From: Harmonia axyridis | Lineage: Eukaryota > Arthropoda > Insecta > Coleoptera > Coccinellidae | DNA: 64,000 bases | NCBI RefSeq assembly: GCF_914767665.1 | Contig: NC_059506.1 | Span: 24,529,825-24,593,824, forward strand | Direction of reading: 5' to 3' | Shown here: positions 1 to 10,022 of the stretch, one piece after another | How the letters are laid out: every line of letters starts with the position of its first letter | Numbering within the stretch: the stretch's first letter is position 1 | Translations under genes and position numbers: made by a program | The notes under the pieces: model-generated | What the model saw: only the letters and a program-made list of their open reading frames with translations | Databases searched by the model: none | What the model was told of the DNA's origin: nothing

Positions 1-1007
1 CTGAAAATTTATTCAAATAGAGAGGTATATTTCGACTGAGACAAAATCAATATCATCTGGTTTCCGGCTATAATTTAGAAAATTCTCACATACCCTCTAG
101 TATGCTTTGAATGTTGCAGAATCCAAGACAATTCGATGACACGTTTCTCATCTGGCAACAGTCAGTATAATTGTGGTTCCTACTGCTGAAAGGCGTTTTT
201 GGTTCCAAGGATGAGTCGGTCATATTGGCAGGTGGTTGAAGCGCTTTAGAAACAACTGGAAAAAAAAATGTTATTGAGATTTTTTTGAAGGTTGCGTTGA
301 ACTTATCTTTATGATGAAGTATAATATGGCTTCTAAAAATTACTTCCTTCCAATTTGATAATGTAAATCTATTTTGAATAATATTGAAATAGAAAACAAT
401 ATTTCTTTGGCATCACTTTAACATTTCCAATATATATCAGATTTTCAATAGTTTTTCTTCATAGAGAAAAGTCAAATGTTGTTTTTGGGCTTGGCACTCA
501 ATCTGAAGATGTTCAACAAGTGACTAGGAGAAAAGTCTTTCCAATGTCACATGACCTGCTCGGAAATATGTAGAAAAGACAAGGTTTGTACATGATGCTA
601 CAAGAACTATTACTTTAGGTGATTACAAGCAGTTTCCATTAACATCGAACATATGAATTTCCAATCAGTTGATGAACACATTCAAATATACTAGGAGCGT
701 CAGTAATCTATTACTCTCTAATTTTTTCTTATATTAATTATATCGAATAAATAATTGAAATACATTCTACTCAAAAGGAAATAGAATTTCATCAATTCAT
801 AATAATATATAAGTATGATGATTTCATTCTAAAATTATTGGAAGAAAATTTCAATTAATTATGAACAGTTGGGTAACAGAGAAATGAGAAATTTTGTCAT
901 AGCAGTAGTATTTGAAATTCATGTATCAATGTATCATGTATTCCAAAATCTATTATGTAGTCAACATTATTCCCTTCAAAGTAGGAATGAAATAATAATA
1001 AACTCAC
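1..1007. other. AT-rich intron sequence, no gene seen
   Basis: It lies downstream of the Ig exon at 1008-1148 in the gene's direction. There is no open frame of interest, no TE motif and no clear repeat; only AT-rich sequence with short homopolymers. Confidence 0.5.
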
Positions 1008-1148
1008 CACTCAATTTGTGAAAACTCCTAACAATAGGGTTACTGTTCACTTCACAAACATATATTCCAGAATCAGTTGTTTTTGCCTGTTTAATGAGTA
1101 ACACCCAAACATCTCCTCCTGAAGGTACAGATGTTTCTTCCATAGATT
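1008..1148 (-). CDS. Ig V-type domain exon (second half) of the same IgSF gene
   Basis: A 141-bp exon (2 + 46 codons + 1 base). The acceptor is TTTCTTTGCAG ending at 1149 and the donor GTGAGT starts at 1007. It encodes ESMEETSVPSGG, then DVWVLLIKQAK, then TTDSGIYVCEVNSNPIVRSF. The D-S-G-x-Y-x-C motif holds the F-strand cysteine that pairs with the Cys in the exon at 32512-32718. Phase 1 at the start matches phase 1 at the end of that exon, so joining them gives one uninterrupted Ig domain with about 75 residues between the cysteines. The insert-like ESMEETSVPSG sits where the D-E strands are expected and could be lineage-specific. The next exon lies left of the window and must start in phase 1. 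Confidence 0.87.
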
Positions 1149-1689
1149 CTGCAAAGAAATGAAATGAGAATTAATAATACAGTAGGGTTTATATCAAAGA
1201 ATTCGTTTCAGACAATCATACTAAACAATAATGTCCTAACGGTTATAATGCCATAGCTTATTTTCTTTTGAGATTTAAAGTTTGAGTTTATAACCAGAAA
1301 AAAATCTTGCATCAATAGGGCTGTGCCGATAAAGATTATGTATACAGTTACAGAACCTCAACAAAATGAACTGATGATCTCAAATGATATTCTCTGAGGT
1401 TCCAAAAAGATCTGGTTGGCGAAAAAAAAATTTAGAATCTCTGACGTCAAGTCAGGAACTTTCAAACGTTTGTTGATTTTTAACAATTTGATCGAATGAT
1501 CTAAAAATATGGAAATAATAAATGCTGTTTCGAATATTTTGTATACAAATTTGTCTATTTGGGGTGATATATATCTTTTCAAAAATTATGTCACTATGTC
1601 ACACCATAGACCTTGAATGCCGGACCTGGAGCAGAGGTGGAGGATGGTATTGAAAAGTTAGAAGAGCATTGGAGTACATGTACCACTCT

Positions 1690-2640
1690 CGAAGGTAATT
1701 ATATTGAGCAATAGAATCTGCAACGATTTTGCACGCTTAGGTCCATGGTACGCTACTGGAATTTTCGAAGACGCGGTAATTTGCCAGTTGATCGTGTACC
1801 ATCGGTCGGAGCGCGGATGCGCGGATCTAGAGAGAATCTTCTGGGAGATTTTCAATAGTTGTCGAGACTTCAGCAAGGATACGTACCTAAGATTTAGATT
1901 GTAGTCATTATTAATTTAATTTGATATTTGGAATCTAATTTATCGGCGAGAATTGTGTCGGGATTCTCGGTAAGTGTTGACATGAATATTTGTATTCAAC
2001 AAGTAATAATTTTACCGAAACGAATTAATTCAATTTGAAACAGTCGTCCTTTTCAGAGTCATCCATCTTGTCGAAACGTATTTCAGGTTTGGTGGGATTC
2101 TTTTTGTGTCAAACAATTTCAACAAAACTCCTTCTCAGGTTTATTTGATAATGAATGTAATGATTTCTTTTTAATTTCTTGGTTAGAAATCCGAGAAGGA
2201 GTTGTAAATTCAGTTAACATATTCTTATATCGTTGATCATTTTCTCAAAGCACCTCCCGTGGAATTGGAACAACAGAAACCTTTCTTGAGATACAGACTT
2301 TGGAATAGTACCTATGTCAACCCACTTTACTTCCTGAATCTGAAAGAATACCTGCGTAATACCTGACATTATCACATCAACTTCGTTGAATGGGGATGGG
2401 AGTACTATAGCTTCTTGATAAGATCTGGTGTTCAGAAGGCTGAAAATAATTTACAGAAGAGGTTCCATCCTAATAGCAGAGTAACTCATTTAAAACCGAT
2501 TTAAGTTAAGTTTCTATTTCATTGTTTGTTTAGAGTGAAAAGGATCGATCATTGTATATTTTAATTTTATTAAATTTGTAAAAACCTGGGTAGGAGTTTT
2601 GTTGGCAAATAAGCCAAACCACCCCTAGAAATTAGTCTTT
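1690..2640 (-). repeat. Dispersed repeat, copy 1 (tRNA-like end; non-autonomous element or SINE)
   Basis: Most of this block reappears in reverse complement at 36262-37000. The shared end reads CTAGGGGTGGTTTGGCTTAT (minus strand, around 2600-2625). The other shared end holds the sequence near 1730-1900, with AATTTGCCAGTTGATCGTGT in this copy. This copy carries about 250 bp (near 1980-2230) that is missing from the other. No protein is encoded. The minus orientation puts a tRNA-like A-box segment at the 5' end, as in a tRNA-derived SINE, but no B box was found, so a degraded non-autonomous DNA element is also possible. Confidence 0.7.
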
Positions 2641-2673
2641 AGAGTATCATGCTCTGCCGACTGAGCTAGCAGG
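2632..2673 (-). other. tRNA-like 5' half (A-box region, possible SINE head)
   Basis: Read on the minus strand it contains TAGCTCAGTCGGCAGAGC, a perfect D-arm/A-box (GCTC...GAGC stem), followed by ATGATACTCTAAAG, which looks like a Lys-type anticodon arm with changes. The anticodon stem does not close and no TpsiC arm follows, so this is not a functional tRNA gene. It abuts the dispersed repeat at 1690-2640. Confidence 0.55.
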
Positions 2674-2996
2674 TAAATTGAAGTTTTGCAGAGAATACAC
2701 TCAATTCCCAAATTGTTAAAGTCCAATTTTTGTGGTAAAAGCATGGAAAGTGTAGTGACACTTTGCTTTCCCGAGAGATAGCGTCGTGGGCTATCTATCC
2801 TTCGGAAGATTGGAACCGTTTGGGATATAAACCAGCGTGCTCCGCTATGTAGATAGAAATTGTATTTAGCAGGGATCACTAACTGCTAAACTAATGATTT
2901 TATCAGAATGTCTTAAGAGAGGCTGCACGTTCTAAAATGTCTGGGAACACCTCGACAAAAAATCATTCGACGTTCGACAAAATGATAGTCCACTGT
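2674..2996. other. Unassigned sequence
   Basis: No recognisable protein or repeat. It includes the phrase TCCTTCGGAAGATTGGAACC but nothing that could be placed in a family. Confidence 0.4.
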
Positions 2997-3300
2997 TATA
3001 ATAATAATAATAAAATTTATTTAGCACCCGGCTAGTACAAAAAATCGCCAATCAATACAACAATAATTTAATCATTCACATTTCTCTGGAGTGGCCATTC
3101 AATCTTCCGCAAAATGCACCCAAAGATGGTGCCGTCTTAATTTCCTCTGGGAGTCCATTATACAAACGAACACCCTCATAGAACAAAGACTTCTGTAAAG
3201 AAGTTTTTCTCACTGTGCAGATATTGAAGTTTTTTGCTGACCTAATATTGTAGTCATAAAAATTTCCTCTTCTTTCTAAGAAATCTTTCAATTAATTATG
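2997..3300 (-). mobile_element. LINE 3'-end fragment: C-terminal RT tail with (ATT)n tail
   Basis: On the minus strand a short frame (3291 to 3076) contains TSLQKSLFYEGVRLYNGLPE and IRSAKNFNICTVRKT. This is the post-RT tail motif (a basic/aromatic block, then S...Y.G...YN.LP.EIK) found in the CR1/jockey group of LINEs. A short 3' UTR follows and ends in (ATT)5 at 2997-3013, the same kind of tail as elements A-D below. It is strongly 5'-truncated. Confidence 0.65.
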
Positions 3301-3442
3301 CATGACTACTACAGGTGTGAACTTACTACATTTTAGGATTATTCTGATGGATTCTCTTGAAACGAGCGTTCAAAAACATCACATATCGCAATTGTGCTAA
3401 TTCTCACGAAATTATATCAAGAAAAACAATTTTTTCGGCAAC

Positions 3443-3762
3443 CGTCCGGGAAGTGCTCACTTCCCGGACGCTTTTTCTCTGAGAAAGTAGCATTTCCCGG
3501 CCTAGTCCGGAAAGTACGTACTTCCCGGACTAGGCCGGAAAAGAATCATAGAATCCATAGCAACCAAGATAACGGCTGACAGTTCATATGGAATTAGTTG
3601 TCAAAAATTTGCATGTTTTTTGATCGCAATCGCAATGAAATATGGAAAGCAGCAGCGATAGTGTTATTTTACATGGTTGGCGAAAAAATATTGTACGCAA
3701 CACGCCCGAAAATGGTTTTTTTGGACTCACAGACTTCCAGGACTCGCTTACGCTCGTCCTGG
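3443..3762. repeat. Cluster of three palindromes (hairpin-forming)
   Basis: The first, at 3443-3470, is a perfect 13-bp inverted repeat around a 2-bp centre (CGTCCGGGAAGTG and its complement). The second, at 3493-3542, has 25-bp arms with two mismatches, centred on GTAC|GTAC, with CGGCCTAGTCCGG in each arm. The third, at 3737-3762, has CCAGGAC/GTCCTGG arms. All are GC-rich in AT-rich surroundings and carry CCGGAAAGT/CCGGGAAGT-type cores. They resemble the palindromes at 33060-33480. Confidence 0.75.
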
Positions 3763-4289
3763 AATTTTGTCTATTCGTTCAAAAAAACCCTATTTTCCGG
3801 ACTTGTTACGTAAATTACTATTCTGACGATAATTCCCAATCACGTAATCTATAGACCGGAGATTATATCGACTCCACTGAACAAGATTCATTTGAGACTC
3901 TGAATCAGATCGCCAGACTTCAATAGAATAGGAACTGTTCAGGACATCTTCAGATGATCAGTTAAATCTCACAATCCGTCACTTAACACTCCAGAACAAT
4001 CGAGAGAGCCAATTCAACCCATTGTATTGGATCAGATATCATGGCAGGCCATTGTTGATTGGATTCTGTTCCAAGAGAATGCTCAGGATATATCGATGCA
4101 ATTACAGACTATCAATTAGCAAGTTTCATCTTTTCATACTTGTTTTTACAGATTTCGTGTGACTCTTTTATCCTGTGTAGTACTAAGTACACAATAATGT
4201 GTTCGTTTTTGATTTCGAATGAATTAAGATGATTAAAATGATTAAGAATCTTATATCCGCTTAGATCGTATTTATCTATCTATAATAAA
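3763..4289. other. Unassigned sequence
   Basis: No gene or known repeat recognised between the palindrome cluster and the LINE fragment that starts near 4290. Confidence 0.4.
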
Positions 4290-5008
4290 AAACTTCTGTG
4301 TGAGAGTCTGGTATTATCGAAGTTCAATTACTGCTCCCCTGTGTATAGCTTTTGCTTGGACCAGGACTCTCTTGGTCGAATTCAACGGGTACAGAACAAC
4401 TGTATAAGATTTGTCTTCGGGATTAGAAAATTTGAACATGTATCTCATAAGCTGGTAGAGTTGAGTTGGCTTCCTATGAGACTTCGTTTCAACTATCATG
4501 CTCTCTGTACTTTTCATAAAATAATTGTGAAGAGAAGACCACCTTATCTATTGCAAGTTGCAATACAGAGCTGATGTTCACAATGTTAATATCAGACATA
4601 GAAATTTGCTCACATGTCCTCATCATAGAACCTCAACATTTCAAAGGAGTTTAAGATACAACATCTGTAAATTGTAAAATGTTATACCTTATGAATTGAA
4701 ACAACTTGATCACAGATTCAGGGACAAAATCAGAGAATACCTGCTCAGTTCCTCCTAACTCACCTTCTATCTCCGAGAGGGTAAAAAAGGAAATTATTTT
4801 TTTTTTAATTCTTTATGCTCTTTTATTGTTTTTTTTTATGAATTTTATTGGATGGATTGCACACAATGTATGTATGTATTTAATTTTTTTTTCTTTCATG
4901 TATCAACAAGGGTTAAGTGGTAGAACACCTATGGGTCAACTTCCTCTTGAGATTTCTATAAAGAAATGAAGGCGTTATTAAATTATTAAATTAAATTAAA
5001 TTAAATAA
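4290..5008 (+). mobile_element. LINE 3'-end fragment (RT thumb/C-terminal region) with (ATTAA)n tail
   Basis: The frame from about 4296 reads SKFNYCSPVYSF, then LGRIQRVQNNCIRFVFG, then LVELSWLPMRLRFNYHALC and KRRPPYLLQ. This is the thumb and tail of non-LTR reverse transcriptases (L.YC.PV...., I...QN...R, L.WLP...R). After a frame break near 4572 it continues with CPHHRTSTFQRSLRYNICK and NVIPYELKQLDHRFRDKIRE. The 3' end is marked by ATTAA repeats at about 4974-5008. Several stops and frameshifts make it dead. Confidence 0.75.
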
Positions 5009-5510
5009 TATTCTTCAGTACTTAAATTACTCCCACGTTAGTTGAATTTTTCTCTACCAACATTACTCCCTCGAACTAGGTTAACCTGTAATTTTTTATG
5101 GCGTGTTCTAGATAAATTACACATGACATTGCCAGTAATATTTTATAAGCCCTGAAATCTTATCTGTTTTGCACTTTACTTTGCACTCCGCAGTAAACGC
5201 ATTAGGCACTTAGAGGCTGAAATATGAAATATTCCTGCTTCTGACCGAAGCTGTTTGTCTCTAAGTAATATCAAGAAGGCTAAAGGTACCACACACGACA
5301 GTCATTTGTTTGCATTATATAAATTTTGCCAAAGATAACCTCTGAATGGAATGAATTGAATTATTGCTGATGATACGTTTTGTCGAGGAAAAATACATAT
5401 CATAATATATCGAAATTAATGACAGTTATTTCCGCACTTCAATTATTAAAATAACAATTGTTTCGCTACTCACTAGCTCTTTCAAATTTTACATTTTTAA
5501 TAACATTTGG
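5009..5510. other. Unassigned AT-rich intron sequence
   Basis: No gene or repeat recognised. The 5' end of LINE element A cannot be placed exactly and may begin within the last tens of bases. Confidence 0.4.
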
Positions 5511-5547
5511 CACATTTCCAGTTTACGTTCAATTCATCTAAAATAAC

Positions 5548-6213
5548 ATGATATTAAAAGAAAATAATAGGTTATTAAAACAACAGATAAGTAACATGGA
5601 AAAAAAAAGTGACATAAAGAATGTAACGCAATATTCAAGTATTGTGAAAAGTAGTTCCCAAAGAGAAAATACTGCCTCAGATAAAATTATTCCGAGAGTA
5701 GTAGTTCAAGTGACTGACAGACCAGGTGATAAACAAAACAATGATAACCTCAAAATAGATCAGCAATACAAGAAAATTCCGTCAACTCCAAAGTCCCCAG
5801 AAATGAATGAAAACAATACTGAAACTACAAATATGTCACAAGAATCTGAGTTCACTGAAGTGAAAAGAAGAAAACGGTATGCAAAGAAGAGATTTGGAAC
5901 GGGAAGTGATTCAGGAAATGGTTTTTCAGGCCCGGAAAGAAAAGTTTGGCTGAATATCTATAGAGTAAACAATAATGTAACAACTGAAATGGTGGAAGGT
6001 CATATCAAGAAACAACCTGGTTTCGAAAATACGAAAATTACTGTAACAGAACTACAGACAAAACCAGGACAACTCAAAAATTTTTGTGTTACAGCTCCAC
6101 TTACAAAGAAGAATGAAATGTACGAACCATCTTTCTGGCCACCAAATGTAGGAATAAGAAGATTCAAATTTGAAATCCATAAAAGAAATAATGAAAATAC
6201 TTTTTTAGTATAA
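5548..6213 (+). CDS. LINE element A ORF1 (partial nucleic-acid-binding protein)
   Basis: 221 codons. A polar, Lys/Asn-rich N-terminal half with LLKQQISNMEKKSD, which is coiled-coil-like, is followed by a basic patch (KRRKRYAKKRF). The folded C-terminal domain starts KVWLNIYRVNNNVTTEMVEG and ends FWPPNVGIRRFKFEIHK. The C-terminal part resembles the small RNA-binding fold seen in ORF1 products of many insect LINEs (W/L-x-YRVN... and ...FWP.GV.....F). ORF1 proteins coat the element RNA and act as chaperones. No CCHC knuckle is present, and the N-terminus may be missing. It ends at TAATAA, directly after the heptamer T TTT TTA, with ORF2 open in the -1 frame. Confidence 0.65.
   Translation: MILKENNRLLKQQISNMEKKSDIKNVTQYSSIVKSSSQRENTASDKIIPRVVVQVTDRPGDKQNNDNLKIDQQYKKIPSTPKSPEMNENNTETTNMSQESEFTEVKRRKRYAKKRFGTGSDSGNGFSGPERKVWLNIYRVNNNVTTEMVEGHIKKQPGFENTKITVTELQTKPGQLKNFCVTAPLTKKNEMYEPSFWPPNVGIRRFKFEIHKRNNENTFLV
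6201..6207 (+). promoter_or_regulatory. Candidate -1 ribosomal frameshift heptamer (T TTT TTA)
   Basis: In the ORF1 frame the codons are ACT TTT TTA GTA TAA, so the heptamer T-TTT-TTA has the X-XXY-YYZ layout of canonical -1 slippery sites. A one-base backward slip enters the ORF2 frame (AGT ATA ATA AAC...), which stays open to 6753 and has no ATG until 6372, already inside the endonuclease domain. No strong downstream hairpin was seen by eye. Confidence 0.5.
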
Positions 6214-9083
6214 TAAACAATCATATAGTTCCTAAAATCAAACATCCAAAAGTATATAGTCCAAAAAATTCCAAAATAAGTATAATACATCAGAACATAC
6301 AGTCTATAGGTAATGCTGTCAACAAACTTGAATATGGACTCCAAAAACATGAAGAATGCAAAATTTTATGCTTGACAGAACATTGGAAGTCAGAAGAACA
6401 ATTAACCAGTTTTCCAATTGCTAACTTTAATTTGATTGGAAGTTTCTGTAGACCTGAGGGAAGTCATGGTGGATCAGCTTTATATTTTCACAAAAACATC
6501 AAAGGCAAAACAAGAAAACAACTGCAAAAATTTTCCAAGTGTGGAGAGTTTGAATGTGCAGCTGGAGAGTGGACCACAAAAAAGAGACAATTCATAGTTC
6601 TGTCAATATATAGACCTCCAAATGGTAGCATAAAAACTTTCCTGTCCGCAATGGAAAAAGTTTTGGAGAAAATTCATCAAGAAAATAAGGAGATAATAAT
6701 AGCAGGTGATTTCAATATTGAATTATTAAGACCAAATAAAGATGCATCTGAGTAACTTAATCTGATGGAATCTTTCAATCTCAATCCAGTCATTAACCAG
6801 GATACAAGAGTTACTGATAGGTCAAGTTCATCCATTGACAATATTTTCACAAATATTTCTGATTGGGAAAGTTCTGTTTTCAACATTCATGTATCAGATC
6901 ATAAAGCGCAAAAACTCAGTTTCTTAATAGAAATAGAGAAAAATAATAATCTTAGGTTCTGTCGATTTTATGGTCTACAAGAAAAAAAGACATTTCTGGA
7001 GGAATTATTTGGTCAGAGCTGGGAGCTTGTAAGAGAAGCAGACACACAAAATGTTGATGAGCAATGGAATATTTTTATGTCGGACTTTACGAATATATTC
7101 AATAAAAACTTCCCAAAAAAACTGTCAATGAACAAAAAGCATTTGAGCAAGTATAGATCACCTGAAATTGAAGAAATAAAAAAGAGACTAGATATTCTTT
7201 TGATTATGAGTAACGCTAGTAAACAACATATGGATCTGTACAGAAATACAAAGAAAGAATATGACCACGCACTGAAAAAACAGAGAACAAAATCTTATGA
7301 GGAACGGGTGATTAGATCTGACAATAAAAGCAAGACTATGTGGCAAATCTGCAAGGAAATATCAGGTACAATAAAAGATCAAGAGAATTATCAGCTAGAA
7401 GGAAGCCCAGAAGAAATTGCGGAAAATTTAAATATACACTTCAACAATACAGTAACTGATATATTGAAAAACTTACCCACAATAGCTATAAATTATTCCC
7501 ACATGAAGTATATCGATAAATCTTTTTATTTGAAACCTACCACTCCTACAGAAGTTGAAAATTTAGGTAAATCGATTAAAAACAAATTCAGTAGTGGTGA
7601 TGATGATATCCCGATTATGATAGTCAAACTAGCATTGCCAGCAGTTAGCAAAATAATATCATATATAATAAACAACTCATTCAAATATGGTATTTTTCCT
7701 GAGAGTCTAAAGATGGCATTAATAAAACCCATCTTCAAAGAAGGTCATCCAGAAATTTTAAGCAACTACAGGCCCATTAGTCTACTACCAGCTTTCTCTA
7801 GAGTTTTTGAAATGCTGGTTTCTGCAAGAATCATAAATTTTTTCAATGAAGAAGAAATATTCAATCACACTCAACACGGATATCTACATGGACGATCGAC
7901 ACAAACTGCCATCTTTCAGTTTGTACAGTACATCTTGGAATTACTCGAAGACAAAAAAATGGCATTGGGAATATTCTTGGACATTTCCAAGGCCTATGAT
8001 TCATTGAATATGGAATATTTGCTTAAAAAACTGGAATTTTATGGTGTACGAGGAAATGCAAATGATTGGCTGAAATCCTACATGTCTTATAGAAAACAAA
8101 GAGTTACCGTCACAAAAGACAATATTACTAGCAAATCGAAAATACTAACAAGATCAATAGGAATAGATCAAGGAAGCGTCATTGGAACATTACTTTTCAT
8201 AATTTACCTGAATGACTTGGGGAATATAATTCAAAATAGTGAAGGAAATATTGTCAATTTCGTCGACGACACAAATTTACTTACTGGTGCAGAAGATTTT
8301 GAAGAGCTGACAAGAAGAGCAAGTCACATTTTTGTAAAGTCAAAAGCATGGTTCGATCAAAATAATCTAATATTAAATGAAAATAAATCCAAAGTCCTGC
8401 TATTTGATACAAATAGATCAAAAAAAGAAAAGTCAGATAATATTGCTTTGTCACAATTTAATTTCAAAATATCTGAGTCAGTAAAGTTCCTTGGCATATA
8501 TATTGATCGATTCTTGAACTGGCGCCAGCATACGGAAATTATTTGTAAAAGATTAAGTAAAATTTGTTTTGCACTTAGATCAATTACAGAGTATATGAGT
8601 GAGAACACCTTGAGAATTATATATTTTGGAAATTTCGAAAGCACTCTCAAGTATGGTATTATTTTTTGGGGAAATAATGAAAATATAGAAAAGATATTTT
8701 TAATTCAGAACAGAGCGATACGTATTATTTGTAAAATGGGTTATAGAGAATCATGTAGGGGAAAATTTAAACTTAAGAATATTTTTACGGTATGTGGTTT
8801 ATACTTGTTTGAATGTTTGTTGTTTTTATATAAAAATAAGCATAAGTTCTCAGTTGAAAATCCCAGTAGTTATAATACCAGAAACCTAGATATAAATTTT
8901 CCAACTCATAGACTTACATTAACTGAGAAATGTCCTTCTTATATGGCTATCAAAACTTTTAATAAATTGCCCAATGAAATAAAATGTATAACACATTATA
9001 AAACATTTCGAAATAGAGTAAAACATCTGCTTATTAGTTTAGAACCATATAGCTTAAGGGAATATTTTGATCGAGCTGGATAA
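6207..9083 (+). pseudogene. LINE element A ORF2: endonuclease-reverse transcriptase with one nonsense codon
   Basis: The -1 frame is open from the ORF1 end. It has an APE-type endonuclease: IIHQNIQSIGNAVNKLE, LCLTEHW, FIVLSIYRPPNG, AGDFNIELL and HVSDHKA. A single in-frame TAA at 6753-6755 cuts this domain in two. The rest (from 6765) completes the endonuclease and carries the RT palm: LIKPIFKEG...NYRPISLLP, FLDISKAYDS (motif A Asp), DQGSVIGTLLF and NFVDDTNLL (FVDD where FADD is usual). The thumb and tail follow (ERIFLIQNRAIR-like block, YNTRNLDINFPTHRLTLTEK, FNKLPNEIK, EPYSLREYF). Apart from the nonsense codon it reads as full length, so it decayed recently. In life the protein nicks target DNA and reverse-transcribes element RNA. 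Confidence 0.85.
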
Positions 9084-9178
9084 AGCTCAGAATTTTGACG
9101 TCATTTCATTTAAATTGTCAGTTTTAGTTTCATACTGTAACTTTGAATTTACTTGAAATAAAGAAATATTATTATTAT

Positions 9179-9985
9179 CCCCGACTTTTGCCTATACGCG
9201 TAGGATTTCTCCTCGACGTCGGCTTCTCACTCCTCGCTAAGAGGAACATTCACTCAATCCCAGATATTTAAAATATCAGAAGGGCAGAGCTCGGTCGTGT
9301 CCGGTCCTTGTGGTCCCCCTGGTTCTCGTCGAACTTCTGGTCCTCTTACACGCGATCCTTGGACCTGTCCTTCGCTTCCTAGGAATTTTCTCACCGTCCT
9401 TGCAGTACCTAAAAGAACAGCTTTTTGCATTATATTATATATATACTCACTAAGTCCTAGTTGCTTGATATTTCTCTTGAGATTTTTGGGTACTATTCCT
9501 GTTGTTGAGATGATAATTGGAATAGTTCTCGTTGATATCATTCCCCACTGGCGCTTTATCTGAAATTCGAGGTCCCTATATTTAGAAATTTTTTCGACCT
9601 CTTTTTGACGCATGTTGTTGTTATTGGGTATTGCTACGTCGATGAGTATTGCTGCCTTTTGATGTTTATCAACTAGCAATATATCTGGCCTGTTGTGAGG
9701 GACTGTTTTATCAGTCAAAACTGTACGATCCCAGTACAGTTTATAGCGTTCGTTTTCCAGGATGGTTTCCGGTCGGTATTTTTAATATGGCACTTTTTCA
9801 GAATGAATTAGTGTTAATTTAGTTGCCATTTCTTGGTGTAGTATCTTTCCTACTGCATCGTGTCTCTCTTTATATTCATTTCCTGCAAACATTTGACATC
9901 CTCCCGTGATATGTTGGATTGTCTCATTCGTTGGACAGCCATAACGGCATCGATCGTCAGTAATAGTTCGATCCTTTATGATATG
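9179..9985 (-). mobile_element. R4/Dong-like LINE copy A, 3' half
   Basis: The minus-strand 3' end (GGCAAAAGTCG, a conserved TCCTC-loop-GAGGA hairpin near 9234-9246 and a short 3' UTR) abuts the ATT tract of LINE element A. It encodes the C-terminal CCHC and restriction-like endonuclease region. The sequence breaks at about 9985 and resumes at 13979, with LINE element B between. Over its length it matches copy C (17318-18120) closely. Confidence 0.85.
9254..9985 (-). pseudogene. R4/Dong-like ORF, C-terminal part (CCHC + restriction-like endonuclease)
   Basis: Reading from the right: IIKDRTITDDRCRYGCPTNE then TIQHITGGC, a C-x3-C-x7-H-x4-C motif that precedes the endonuclease in R2/R4-clade LINEs. 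Next come RPDILLVDKH and AAILIDVAIPNNNN, the PD...D core of the restriction-like endonuclease, then the conserved tail (WGMISTRTIPIIISTTGIVP, LLGTARTVRKFLG). An in-frame TAA at 9782-9784 (in K-V-P-Y-stop, where copy C has a Tyr codon) inactivates it. The enzyme would nick the target and prime reverse transcription. The N-terminal part is at 13981-17058. Confidence 0.85.
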
Positions 9986-10022
9986 GTTAGTTTCTGGTGT
10001 TAGTAATGAATCTTTAAGAATA

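Larger units (their letters stand above)
5520..9178 (+). mobile_element. LINE element A (CR1/jockey-group non-LTR retrotransposon), 5'-truncated
   Basis: Two consecutive coding regions: ORF1 (5548-6213) and ORF2 with an APE-type endonuclease and RT (to 9083). A short 3' UTR has an AATAAAG signal near 9157 and an (ATT)n tail at 9167-9178. ORF1 starts without a typical N-terminal region, so the 5' end is probably truncated. The tail is immediately followed by the 3' end of the R4/Dong-like copy. The exact clade needs a phylogeny. Confidence 0.85.

Noticed and set aside
2632..2673. Functional tRNA-Lys gene
   Set aside because: Only the D-arm/A-box half is present; the anticodon stem does not pair and there is no TpsiC arm.
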